Positions 22,312-34,886 are shown, numbered from the stretch's first letter. The stretch: DNA of 64,000 nt from Puccinellia tenuiflora (GCA_012064385.1 QRDG01000818.1:248001-312000); one strand, 5' to 3'. The notes: generated by a model not told the origin, from the sequence alone. Numbers and translations: made by a program.

Positions 22312-23824
22312 TGATGACCCACAAGTGTAGGGGATCGCAGAGTATCTTCGAGGGTAGTAAAACCCAAATTTATTGATTCGACACAAGGGCAGCCAAAGAA
22401 TACTTATAAGTCCTAGCAGCTGAGTTGTCAATTCAGCCACACCTGAAAAAGCACTAGTAACGGAAGTGATGTGAAAGCAACAGTAATATGAGAGCAATAG
22501 TAACAGTAAAGTAGCAGCAGCAATAGTAACAATGGAGGCAATGGCGCGAAAAATACTTTCATGGCGTAGTTGATGGATTAATATGGACCAGGGTTCCCAG
22601 CTTCGTAGTGGTGCCTCTCCAATAAAAAGAACACGTGTTGGGTAAACAAATTACAGTCGGGCAATTGACAAAATTGTGGGCGCATAACAATGCTATCATG
22701 ACAAGGTACTGAACTATTTAATTGGGCATTACGTCAAAATACATAGACCGTTATCCAACTGCATCTATGACTAATAATCCACCCCGGGATCGCTATCCAG
22801 CATGTCACCCGGAAGTATTAAGTTGCAAGCAACAGATCATCGCAATAAGCATGGTGCATAATGTAAGCAATGAAACAACACAAGGAAGTAAACACCGCTG
22901 TTTTACCCCTAGTAGCAACAACACATCTTTAGTCTAAATCGTTTCTGTCAACCCGAGCTCAGACAAAAAGAGGCATGAACCTACTATCTAGCATAAATAC
23001 TCCCTCTTGGAGATACACAAGTAATTACGTGATCAAGGCAACCACAAGGATCGGAGAGCATGCAAGATCTTAAATAAAACATAGATATAAGTGATGAACA
23101 AACTTGATCATAATTCCACAATTCATCGGATCCCAACAAACACAACACTGATTACATCAGATGAATCTCAATCATGTAAGGCAGCTCATGAGACTATTGT
23201 ATTGATCAACATGGGAGAGGGAGAGTACCATCTAGCTACTGCTAGAACCCGTAGTCCATGAGGGAACTACTCACGGAGCATCATGGAGGCGGCGTAGTCG
23301 AAGGAGATGGCTCCGAGGGCAATTCCCAATCCCGGCAGGGTGCCGAAACAGGAACTTCTGTCCCCCGGATTAGGGTTTTTGGTGGCGGTGGAGCTCTGAT
23401 GCGTTTCTGGAGAAAACCTTCGATGTTCTCGCGTCTTTAGGTCGGGAGCAAATATATAGGTGAAGAGGCTACGTGAGGCGGTGGACGAGGCGACGAGGTG
23501 GGGCCCACACGCGGCCTAGGGTGGGCCGTGCCTGGAGGCCTCCTGGGGGCCGTGTGCCCCTCTCGGACTTGTCCTTCTGGATCCCGAGGTTTTCTGGCGA
23601 AGTAGAATTTATGTAATTTTTTTGGATTTTTCTGAGCACTTTGGATTTGGACCTTTTCTGCAATGCACAGACATAATAAACAGAAACTGGCACTGTGCAT
23701 CTTGTCAATAGGTTAGTCCAATAAAATATGCCAAAATGATATGAAAACATAGTAAACACATGTGGCATTTGGTATAAAACAAGCATGGAACATAAAAAAT
23801 TATAGATACGTCAAAGACGTATCA
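22312..23824 (-). mobile_element. 3' LTR of an Athila-like gypsy element
   Basis: The segment begins TGATGACCCACAAGTG and ends AAGACGTATCA (1513 bp). On the minus strand it is directly preceded by a purine-rich tract (TAAGCTTGGGGATGC at 23825-23839), the expected polypurine tract. The element therefore reads right to left and this is its 3' LTR. The 5' LTR is not in the window. Confidence 0.85.
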
Positions 23825-26800
23825 GCATCCCCAAGCTTAACTCTTGCTCGTCCTCGAGTAGGTAAGTGATAACAAATTAATTTTTGAAGTGACATGCTAC
23901 CAACACAATCTTGATCAAGTAATCATGTAAAGCATATGAACTGAATAAAATGATTGAAATAAAGGTTATTGAGTGAAACAAACCATGATTAACCAGGTGC
24001 AACATCTAAACAAGAATTTATTAGAAAAGAGTACTTTGGAGATCTAAAAGTAAAACACTTGACAATGATTGATATCTCACAAAGCAGTATTCTTTCTGCA
24101 AAGGGGTTTGGCCAGCACAAAGGAAGATTTAAGTTTTCAGCAAAAGCTTTCACTTGCAACTTGTTTATCTCAAGATAAAGTCAATAAAAAATTTCATGGT
24201 TAGACGTAAGATAACATGAAGTAAAACTTGAACCAAAGTTGACACCAAGTGATTGCTTGATGAGTTAAGAAGGAAGAGGAAGACCGACTCAACATAAAAG
24301 TAAAAGAAAGGCCCTTCGCAGAGGGAAGCAGGATTAGTCATGTGCTAGAGCTTTTTTTTGATTTTTGACAGAAGTAAAAAAGTTTTGAGACATGCATGCT
24401 TTCATCAACAACTTCACAGTAAAGAAACTAGCTAGTCCCCTATTTCAAGCAAGGCTTTTAGACTTGTGAGAGCGGCTGGTTTTAGAGGAACGAGTACATT
24501 CCTTTTTCTCCTTTGTTTCACCACTAACCAATGTTTTAACTGATTTCTCAGACTTCATTGTGTGGAGGAGAATGGTGAGTTATATTTATATTTTGCTTAA
24601 GCCGCTCTCGGGTTGATTCAAGTGAGGACGTAAACCATCAACACCGGGTGAAAGGGGGGGGGGGGGGGAAATGACCTTGCTTGTCACAGGTTATATCTAG
24701 CTTCCCACTTCTTCCTCATGAGCTTAAAAACAGGGGCACAAAAAGGAGAATTTTAAAAGTTTTAAAGATAGCACATGAAAAATTTACTTGGAGTGGCTGG
24801 GAAATACCACATGTAGGTAGGTATGGTGGACACAAATGGCAAAGATTTTGGCTCAGGAAGTTGGATGCACGAGAAGTATTCCCTCTTAGTACATAATTTT
24901 TAGGCTTAGCAGGATATCAAGCAAACACATAACATCAACTTGGTTCAATGAATGACTACAAATATACATCATGCATAACCACTAGACTTCACACCGTCTA
25001 TCTTGTTAGCCAAACCAACTCTTTGCAAAAAGAATATCTAGACTTTAAGAGTTACCAAGCAGGACAACACCACAATTTTAAAGCTTTACGGTAGTTCTTT
25101 ACTAATCTATTCTTACTAGATGATCCACAAGTTTAAACATTAATCTACTTCATATCTCTAAACAATTAACAAGTATCAAAGATTCAAGACAATGATCTAC
25201 AAGATTATGCAAGCACTTTTCACACTTCCTACATGATAATTTGTAGTCAATCAAAACACCAATCAACTCTCCAAACAAATATAAGTGAAGCAAGAGAGTA
25301 CTTTCTATAAAAGAACTAATAGCTCTGAACAAGAGATACATGAAAAACAAGAGCTAGAAGCTAAAAATAACGAAAACTGAATACTCAACATATATAAGTG
25401 AAGCACAAGAGTATTCTACGAAAAAGCGGAACGTGTCTCTCTCCCAAACAAGCATGTAAGGATCCAAATTATTGCAAAGACCAGAGAACTAAACACAAAC
25501 AAACTGAAAGTAAAAACAAACTGACGCCCCAAAAATAGCTCATAATGTGTAAAGGAATAAAAATATAGTATCATGACAGAAACCGATGATTGTTGATGAA
25601 GAAGGGGATGCCTTGGGCATCCCCAAGCTTAGACGCTTGTGACTTCTTGAATATTTCAGAGGAGGGTCCATGGGGAGCCTCCCCAAGCATAGGCTTTTAT
25701 CCCTTCGTGATCTTGCTTCATCACCTCGCACTTGGATACTTGAAAATTTCCTTCACGCAAAACTTATAGTAACTTCATTAGAGGGGTTAGTCCATAAAAA
25801 CAATATCTTCCTTCAGTTCCAAAGCACATATCATGAACTTATTTTTTTTAAACATTAGCTACTGTCACCAAGATCTAAGTGAAGATCGAGATCTCAAAAG
25901 AACCTCACTTGCCCGTAAAAGAAGCAATGCAAAACTAAGACAGAATCTGTCAAAAACAGAACAGATGGTAAAGATGAATTTTTTTGGGATACTTCTGGAC
26001 CTCAAATCAGAAAAGTCAAAAGTAGAGAAAGGTAGACAAAACTCGTATTCGTGCTGTCAAAAATTGTCAGCCACATATGACGTTCTGTGATTTTTCGGAT
26101 TTTCGAACAGTGAAGAACAGAAATCTGTTTCTGGACAGCAAACTCACAAATTAGTCTTCCTCTCTTTAGAGGCTATTCTTGGCACCAAAAACCCAAACAA
26201 AAAGATACAAGGGAGTTGTTACAGGGGTAACATCACCCAAAACTCACATAAAACACTAGGTAAAAATAAAATGGGTTGTCTCCCATAAGCGGTTTTCTTT
26301 AATGCCTTTTAGCTAGGCTTGACAATTTTAATGATGTTCTTATAAAAACACAAAGAGAGCATCAAGAAGAAAATATGAAACACATTTAAGTATAACCCTC
26401 TTCCTATTCATAGGAATATTGTAAACAAATAAATCCATGAAAAACAAAGTGACAAGCATAGGAAGGTAGAACAAGAGCAGTTTCAAAAATTTCAACGCAA
26501 AGAGAGGTGTTTTAGTGACATGAAAATTTCTACAACCATATTTTCCTCTCTCATAATAATTTCCAGTAGCATCATGAAGAAACTCAACAATATAATTATC
26601 ACATAAAGCATGCTTTTCATGACCTACAAACATATAATTTTTAGCAAGCTTCAAACTAGTGGGATCAAAATTAATTAAAGTTATGATCTCTCCAATCCCA
26701 GTTTTAACAATTTTATAACAAGATGAATGATCACTCTCAAGAGGTATGGGACTCCATTTAACTAAATTCAAAACCTCTCCAATCCCATTTCAACATTAGC

Positions 26801-27206
26801 ACAATTAATATTATCAAGCAACATATGACCATCATCTAGAGGTTTATCATAAAAAAATTCTAAGCAACACTCTTCATTATCATGAATATCAATAGTAGGA
26901 ACAAATAGAGGATTATCATAAGATTTATAAAATAGAATGGATTATCATAAATAAAAGTAGCATAATCATTTTCACAAGTTTCATTCATAGGGACATCATA
27001 CCCATAAGCATAGCAAGTATCGGTTTTATCAAAAAGGGATACTTCAAGAGAATCCGTAGGAACATAACATTCATCCTCCTTTGGCAAGCATTGAGGGCAA
27101 TCAAATAATGTAAGAGTTGAGGACTTACTATCATTAGAAGGTGCACATGGGTAGCTACTCCATTCTTCCTCCTTTTGTTCGTCAATCTCTACCTCTTTTT
27201 ATCCAA
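23825..27206 (-). mobile_element. Internal 3' part of the gypsy element
   Basis: This is non-coding and degraded coding sequence between the polypurine tract and the Helitron insertion. It includes a G homopolymer of about 16 bases near 24655. The lower part has almost no open frames; the upper part (26340-27206) holds remnants of the ORF downstream of pol. The element continues beyond the Helitron at 31230-31268 before it is cut off at the undetermined base. Confidence 0.7.
26340..27206 (-). pseudogene. Remnant of the extra 3' ORF of an Athila-like element
   Basis: Two disconnected minus-strand frames resemble the extra ORF that Athila-type gypsy elements carry after pol. The first is 26340-26771 (..LHDATGNYYERGKYGCRNF.., then hydrophobic segments). 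The second is 26860-27190 (PKEDECYVPTDSLEVSLFDK, VPMNETCENDYA). Stops and frame changes separate them. I see no integrity that would allow expression. Confidence 0.55.
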
Positions 27207-30200
27207 CTAGCACAGTGGCCCACGCACATGCGCAGGCAACATCTTATTCCTCAACCCTAAAACATCTTATCCTTCCTGATCATGATTTGAATATAGTCAT
27301 ATGAATATTGATACATATATAATTAGTATATCAAATAATCCTACCCGAAATGTTGTCTAAAAAGTCTATGATTGGTTTTGTCACGACAATATAAATAAAG
27401 TGAATGTGGTGAATGATCCCTTTTTTATAAAGAACCAAGCAAACACTAATTATAGTCGTGTGCCAAATCAAAAAACTTGTTATACACACACGCTTCAACG
27501 TTCTAGAGGTAACTGAGAGAAAAGGTAGAGCGGTAACATTTATTTCATTCATGTCTATAGCTAGTGGTCTTCCAGCCCTACATAAAGGGGGTACATACGG
27601 TCTCAATTTGTTACATATGTCAGAGAGATTCGATTTGTGAGGGCATCATATTGAATTTGTAGAAAGTTTTATCCATTAATTGTATCTTCTATGGGTATTA
27701 GTCTGCTCTCATGTATCCTCTTCAATAGGAAATACATACATACCTAAAATAATGACTTACATATGTTTATGTTTTTTGTATATGGTTATAACTTAAATCT
27801 ATGATATGCATTGATCACATTGTTCTTCTATAGTGATGGCATGTTCAAGTATATGAATGCAACAAAAAATTGGTTTTAAATAATTTAATGGCAGTGTAAC
27901 CTGGACACGTTGCACTTAAATAGGTAGATGAAAATAGTGCAAGAAGCATTATTTTGTTAGTATAGTGTTTTACTAATTGCATTTTGTCAGAAATGGTGGA
28001 GCCATTTTTCTAGAAAAATAACAACATTTGTAGCAAAAGGATAATTCTAGTCAACTACATATTCAATTTCAGATATATTTATTTGTAATCCATCTTAAAG
28101 TAAACAAATAGTACGTATGTAAAGATGCAATAGGTTCAGCAAAATAGTTGTTAAAATTATTTAACCTTAGGCAATCCACCTTCAGGAACATAATCAATAT
28201 CCAAAACATATACGTTAAAATATTGATTTGTTGGGTCTGCAATACTTCTAGGTCTACATTTGTTTTTAATTTCTATAGTGTGACATGTGTGGTTGTTTGT
28301 GTCACCAAATCTGTACACTCTGTGTACAGATACCAATTTTTGAAATGCATGATGTTCAGCATCGGTAGGCCACAATTTTTATTTCAACCTAGAAATCATA
28401 TGTTGCGACTATACTGGCAAGAAAGATGGTTCCATTGTACATAAGAAAGAAACTGGACTTGATCAGTAAATACCATTATTTATTCAATAAGCATTGAAGT
28501 CTTGGAATCCGGCTGGTTGAGTAGGTAGATGCTACACGTCAATGTATAGTAAACTCTAATCACCAAAGGAGTAAATAAAATAGCAACCTAGCAGCTGGTG
28601 GATAGTTATGTCAACTGTGGAAAAGCATCAACCATCACCTACGTGTAAATGAAATAAAATGCTTTGGAATGAAGTGATCGATTCATTTATGAATGTCTGC
28701 ACAACAGATCTAAGTCCTGTGCCAATGCATCGTCTCTTAGCACGTAATCATAGGAGTAATAAAAACTTTAGAGACAACTATGCCAATGCATTGTTTTTTA
28801 TAGGTTGTATCTAAATTTAATGATATGATTGGGCATGCAACATTTTTTACCTATGACTACGTGCAAGTGTTGTATGTTAGCTAAGCTACAACCACACTAT
28901 GTCTCTTCATTAACTACTATATGCCACATAAGCAAAACACATATGAAATCGTGCTAAGAGACTTGCATTGGCATAGGCCTAACAACTTAAGAGTACCCTT
29001 TACTGAAAAATCACGCAATAGAATGGAATTGTTGTAGCATACTGGAAAACGCAAAGTCATGAAGCGGAGAAAAATAAAACTCGTCTTCATAATTTTTTAC
29101 TATATGTAAAGTAAAGAATCTGAGAATAAATACACTTAAATCATTTTCTTCTTGGCCTTTAAATTGTTGAATAATGTAGCTGCCCCCCCCCCCTCCCCCC
29201 CTAATAAATAGGCAATGTACAACAAAGTTTCAAAACTAAGATTGTTATAATTGTTGCTGCAGGTGACATAATCAAATTAAACATGATGTTTAATTAGATC
29301 TCAAAACGGAGCTGCGAGAGAATTTTCATCTTTGCCTTTAAATTGCTCATTTCAGTTGTTGAATAATGTAGTAGTCCCCCCTTTTAAAAAGGCAATGTAC
29401 AACAAAGGTTTCAAAACTAATTTGTAACAATTGTTTGCTGCAGGTAACATAATCAAATTAAACATTATATTTAATTAGATCTCAAAACGGAGCTTGGAGA
29501 GAAAAGAAATATACTGAATAGTGACCAATTTTGTCCATTCGCTAGCAATAGAGAAAGAAAGATGGAGATCAGAAAAATAGGTCCCTTATGCATACCAGGA
29601 ATGCAGTCACCCAGGCCCCGGATTAGCTTACTACAATCCCTATTCAGCGAAGGAATATTTTAGCAGTCATTTCACGCAATATAATTGAATATGCGTACTA
29701 TAGACTAAAAAATAAAAAATGTGAAGAGGCCGAGTGGAGAACAAATCAACCATCTATTCGTTTAACTTATAACCTATGAAAGATACCATGTCAGCATAAA
29801 AGTTAACTTGCAGTGCACGTAAAGACTTAGTTTTCGGAATCCCTATTGCTAGTCGTCTCCGATAATAAGAAATTATTGGCAAGGTTTATTTACATCATAA
29901 AAAAGGTGGTCAATTTGATTCAATGCCAGTGTCAAATAATTTATTAGCAAACTAAACATATTGTATGATAAATGTCCAACGAAATTTATTCTTCTTGGGA
30001 TTTTAGAGCATGTCTTTTTTCTGCTTAACCATGTTCAACATTACACGCTTTCTGTGCATATTCTTAATGCTATGCATGCATGCAGAATTTGTGGTGAACT
30101 AATCAGCCATGCATTAATTAGATGATTTCCTCCTAGCAACCACCTGTCTCCTAAAAAATTGTTATACAATGCTCCTTAATTCTTACCAATGAAAAATTCA

Positions 30201-31229
30201 TATACACGATGAGTTCATTTCATTCTGCATCGGACACTTGCAAATTACTAATCAGCTAATTGATGTAAGTACAACATGTAAACACCTCAGGAGAAAAGAG
30301 ATCGTACCTTGCTGAGGTTAGTGGGAACAACGTGCCTGAGCAGTTATTCGATGCGCCAATCCTGTAACGATGGATAACTCTCTGTTACACGCGGTGGCTG
30401 CCGCAGTGCACCGATATCAGCCTCGATTCCTCGCTCTCTTTTACGCCGCCTGATAGTGCAGGATGGCAGCAAGAGCGCATCTGCTGAGCAACGATGGCAC
30501 GAAGAGAGGACGTACATGCTTTAGACAATTGATTTATCGGTGGACCGTGAGAACTTTGATCCTCAAATTGCATGCGTCCTATTTCAGTATTTCTTGCATA
30601 GTGGTATACACGTAGCCATGATAGATGCGTATCTCCAGTTTTGGATTGTTGATGCTGATGGTTACTAAATTCTACAGATCGTATGTTATACTGTAGACAT
30701 ATATGGAGCTGTGAAAGAATAGATATATACCATACAGTGTGACAGTACGTACCTAGAGCTATGGGCTGTCGTCTCTATGACACAAGGTCCTCGATCAGAG
30801 CTTTCTCCGCGAACTTCGATCCATCTTGCCGGATGCATCTTCACTAATTGTCTGCTGCGTGCATCGGAAAAATAAAATTCAAACCTAAACCGCTAATGAC
30901 GGCTGATGCTCATACACTTGGAGTAGGTTGGCATCGAGATGAATACCAAGGCGGCGGCGGCGTGCCCTAAGTAGTAGCTTAGGTTTTCTTCGGATGGAAG
31001 AGTCTGTGACCATATATATTGCTAGATTAGATATCGAAGGGGTACGGATCACTTATGCGGGGTATTGGTGGGTAATTTTCTTTAACTTTCATGTGAGCGT
31101 ATAGATCCATAGGCTGTCATTGGCTAGTTAGTTAAATTGATGGCCAGATGTTTCTGATTTTTGTGGGATTTTCTAGCCTATTTCTCTTTTTTCTGGTGAG
31201 CCCGTCATGTACTTTTAATATATAATAGA
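27207..31229 (-). mobile_element. Non-autonomous Helitron, 4.0 kb
   Basis: Read on the minus strand, it starts TCTATTATATATTAAAAG next to host A (31230). It ends with a hairpin GCCTGCGCA-TG-TGCGTGGGC (two G-T pairs), seven bases and CTAG, next to host T (27206). These are the three Helitron hallmarks: 5' TC, a 3' hairpin before CTRR, and insertion between A and T without duplication. The host frame on both sides is the same gypsy ORF. There is no Rep/helicase gene, so it is non-autonomous. It contains a roughly 190-bp direct duplication. Confidence 0.85.
29166..29505. repeat. Direct duplication (about 190 bp) inside the Helitron
   Basis: 'gttgaataatgtag' starts copies at 29166 and 29358 (192-base offset). 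Both contain 'ggcaatgtacaacaaag', 'gctgcaggt.acataatc' and 'tctcaaaacggagct'. The first copy has an expanded C-run (about 29180-29200); the second has a short one. Confidence 0.85.
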
Positions 31230-31268
31230 TGAGCTTTCAGTTTCAGCAATTTCTTCTTCCACGGTTTC

Positions 31269-31269
31269 N
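31269..31269. other. Undetermined base at a repeat junction
   Basis: This is the only N in the window. It sits between gypsy sequence (to 31268) and the first base of the 245-bp repeat (31270), so it may mark a closed assembly gap rather than a simple miscall. Confidence 0.9.
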
Positions 31270-33325
31270 GTTTAGGTGTCCCTACCATTTTTTTAAGAAA
31301 AAGGGTAGAAATTTAGGTAAATGCATGGAAATTGGCAAATGCGTGAAAAATCAAAGAATATCACATGAATCATGCCAATGGTGATGAAATCATATAAAAA
31401 TTATGGGAAACCCAATTTGCATATGTTTTAATCATTCTCACTTGTACTGGAATTCCCATCTATGATGTCATAAGGGGTGAGGTGTCACATGAGGGGATCA
31501 ACACCAAACTTTGCAAGTTAGTGTGTTGCTTTTTGATTTACCATTTTTGGTGCATAATCATGTCTCATAGACATTGATTGTTTGCTTGGTACTATGTATG
31601 TACATAATTCACCTTCACCCTCAATGTTTTTAGAGATTTGTCACATACTTAGCCATTTTGGACAAAAGGTTCAAGGAAGTTGAATGTGGAGGTGAAACTT
31701 TTTGTGTGTGCTTACATAACCTTAATAACTTCTCATGGTCATTTACAATATTTTTTAGCAGTTTAGGGTGTCCCTACCTTTTTTTGAAAGAAAAAGGCTA
31801 GAAAATCATTTTGAATTAAGCACAACTGGAAAGGGTTCAAAGAAGTTGAATGTAGAGGTGAAACTTTTTGTGTGTGCTTAGATAGCCTTAATAACTTCTC
31901 ATGGTCATTTACAATATTTTTAGCCAGTTTAGGTGTGCCTACCATTTTTTTGAAAGAAAAGGCTAGAAAATCATTTGAATGAAGCACAATTGGAAAAGGG
32001 TACAAGGAAGTTGAATCTAGAGGTCAAACTTTTTGTGTGTGCTTACATAGCCTTAATAACTTCCCATGGTCATTTACAATAAAAAATTTCAACTTTTGGT
32101 GTGCCTACCATTAATTTTGAAAGAAAAATCAAGAAAATCACTTGAAAATGAAGCACAATTGGAAAAGGGTCCAAGGAAGTTGAATCTAGAGATCAACCTT
32201 TTTTGTGTGTGCTTACATAACTTCCCATGGTCATTTACAATAATTTTTTGCAACTTTAGGTGTGCCTACCATTAATTTTGAAAGAAAAACCAAGAAAATC
32301 ATTTGAATGAAGCACAATTGGAAAAGGGTCCAAGGAAGTTGAATCTAGAGGTCAACCATTTCTGTGTGTGCTTACATAACTTCCCATGGTCATTTACAAT
32401 AATTTTTTGCAACTTTAGGTGTGCCTACCATTAATTTTGACAGAAAAACCAAGAAAATCATTTGAATGAAGCACAATTGGAAAAGGGTACAAGGAAGTTG
32501 AATCTAGAGGTCAAACTTTTTGTGTGTGCTTACATAGCCTTAATAACTTCCCATGGTCATTTACAATAATTTTTTGCAAACTTTAGGTGTGCTTACCATT
32601 AATTTTGAAAGAAAAACCAAGAAAATCATTTGAATGAAGCACAATTGAAAAGAGTACAAGGAAGTTGAATCTAGAAGGTCAAACTTTTTGTGTGTGCTTA
32701 CATAGCCTTAATAACTTCCCATGGTCATTTACAATAATTTTTTGCAACTTTAGGTGTGCCTACCATTAATTTTGAAAGAAAAACCAAGAAAATCATTTGA
32801 ATGAAGCACAATTGGAAAAGGGTACAAGGAAGTTGAATCTAGAGGTCAAACTTTTTGTGTGTGCTTACATAGCCTTAATAACTTCCCATGGTCATTTACA
32901 ATAATGTTTTGCAACTTTAGGTGTGCTTACCATTAATTTTGAAAGAAAACCAAGAAAATCATTTGAATGAAGCACAATTGGAAAAGGGTACAAGGAAGTT
33001 GAATCTAGAGGTCAAACTTTTTGTGTGTGCTTACATAGCCTTAATAACTTCCCATGCTCATTTAAATTTTTTTAGCAAGTTTAGGTGTCCCTACCATTTT
33101 TTTAAGAAAAAGGGTAGAAATTTAGGTAAATGCATGGAAATTGGCAAATTATGTGTGAAAAATCAAAGAATATCACATGAATCATGCCAATGGTGGTGAA
33201 ATCATATAAAAATTATGGGACACCCAATTTGCATATGTTTTAATCATTCTCACTTGTACTGGAATTCCCATCTATGATGTCATAAGGGGTGAGGTGTCAC
33301 ATGAGGGGATCAACACCAAACTTTG
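31270..33325. repeat. Long direct repeats flanking a tandem array
   Basis: A 245-bp segment at 31270-31514 recurs at 33079-33325 nearly unchanged (starting 'gtttaggtgtccctacca' and ending 'caacaccaaactttgc'). The two copies enclose the 166-bp tandem array. The arrangement could be a collapsed or expanded satellite, or an LTR-like pair, but neither copy has TG...CA ends. Confidence 0.85.
31640..33078. repeat. 166-bp satellite-like tandem array (about 8.5 copies)
   Basis: The anchor word 'gaagttgaat' recurs at 31676, 31842, 32007, 32176, 32335, 32494, 32661, 32829 and 32995. Spacings are 166, 165, 169, 159, 159, 167, 168 and 166. The two 159-bp units lack the 'gccttaata' segment before 'acttcccatggtc'. 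Leftmost copies are more diverged than those in the middle, as expected for unequal exchange. No long ORF is conserved in the units. Confidence 0.92.
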
Positions 33326-33488
33326 CTAACAAAAGTATTAGAGCTACTGGTACATCAACAGGGAGCGCTTGCTGCCGCTCACCACTTTCTATGAGTCTTA
33401 GTAGTAAACTATTTACACAAAAGCATCCACACATACTAGTTATGTTCAGGCAACTACATATTAACATGGACCGCTTGATGCGGACTCA

Positions 33489-34886
33489 TCACTTTGTGCC
33501 GATCCCAAACTGTGTATCGCACGACACGTCAGGCTTCCACCCATCTGCCTCATTCCACCCCCAGTCGTTGGACTGCCCCTCTATCGAAGTGCTGCCACCT
33601 CTCCATGCTGCATCAGGATTTGCCCAGGCTGAACGCTTTCTGTTGCGCTGTGCTTCTTCTATGGCATGCACACAACTAGGACAATACTCTGGTTTTGGTT
33701 GAGGAGGCTTTGGTTCTTTTGGCATCAGGTGTTGTTGCCCCTTCATGAAATCGGTGATCTTACGGTACAACTCATAGGAAACAAAGCCATCAACAACATC
33801 ATAGTGGATGTTAATGTCATCAAGTGTCTGCTTCTCCCAAAAGTCATGGTGCTCCTTTGGGAAGTTGTTCTTCATGTCCTGGTAGGAGTCGTCGATGAGA
33901 ATGGATGCCATCACAATCATTCCAGTCCTGTAACGGCCTTCATACTGGAACAAATCTTGCAAATCAATATGGAACTCATCTGGAATTTTAATGGACCAGG
34001 ATCTCCTCATCACTCTCTTGTCACCCCTTTTGTCAACGCTAGCAAATTTGATATTTGATGAACACAGGAACTCGAATAGCACCGCACACACCGTGCCACA
34101 CCTACGGTTGGAAGATATTAGTAATGGTAAATTTGCATAATGTAAATGTAATTAACAATCAAATTGTAATAACTAGTTGTTCTCGGATCAATGTGTACAC
34201 CAATGAAAAAATATTTCAAGGAAATACATAATGTACTTGTCATATGAAGCTTAGTAAGGTAGTACTTATAAACATTTTTTGAAAAATACATGCAAAATAC
34301 ATTTAATCAAAAACTAGTACCATCAATTATGATAACAAGACTATAAGAAGAAATATTTGAAAGGTTAAATACCCATAGTACTAGTTATCCGATGAACAAT
34401 ACGGTTAATATATTTCATAAATAAATGAAGTAGTACTTCACATGTTATGATACCGAATCAGAAATAAATGAAAGTAGTATTTAAATGCAATCTAAATACC
34501 CCAAGGAAAAACTATGTAGTAGATCCTATACTACTGCACGTAGTGGATTGGAAGAACTAAACCTAAGTATGAACTATGAAACAAAACCAGCAATCCTAAA
34601 TCTGTACTAGATCCGATATATGTCCATACCTAGGCATCTGTAAGACCAATACGTGGCGGTGCAGTGCAAGTTGAATCACAGCCACCTCTTCCTCGAAGTG
34701 GTCGTAATCGGCGATGTACTCCAAGTCGAGGCCGAGGAACTTGTCCGCCTCTTTATCAAGCATACGATGGAACATCGCGATGTTTTCCTCCACCGCTTCG
34801 ACATCATTGGTGTACGTGACCTCTATTTCGGTCGTCCCATGGGCGATGTGGGTCAGCTTTTTCGTGAAGATTTCGACGTCTTCCAT
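33489..34886 (-). CDS. DEDDy 3'-5' exonuclease domain protein, two exons
   Basis: Model: 34886-34630 joined to 34101-33489 (289 residues), with a GT-AG intron of 528 bp that keeps the frame (..QMPR|CGTV..). The start is ATG at 34886 (MEDVEIFTKK). The family removes nucleotides from DNA or RNA 3' ends using two metal ions. All three motifs of the RNase H-like DEDDy fold (Werner-type exonuclease) appear: FLGLDLEY (first Asp and Glu), FASVDKRGDKRV (second Asp) and IHYDVVDGFVSYELY (Tyr and last Asp). The C-terminus adds a CPSC motif and a Trp-rich tail. There are no in-frame stops. It lies between a tandem array and a divergent B3-like gene, beside a CACTA transposase. It may be a captured host gene or an element-borne accessory gene. 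Confidence 0.75.

Noticed and set aside
31640..33078. CRISPR-like or coding repeat
   Set aside because: Repeats are 166 bp, contiguous and without unique spacers, in a plant genome. Open frames are not conserved between units.
33330..33480. Left terminus of CACTA-2
   Set aside because: No CACTACAAG-like sequence in this stretch and no copy of the right-flank TAA next to such an end.
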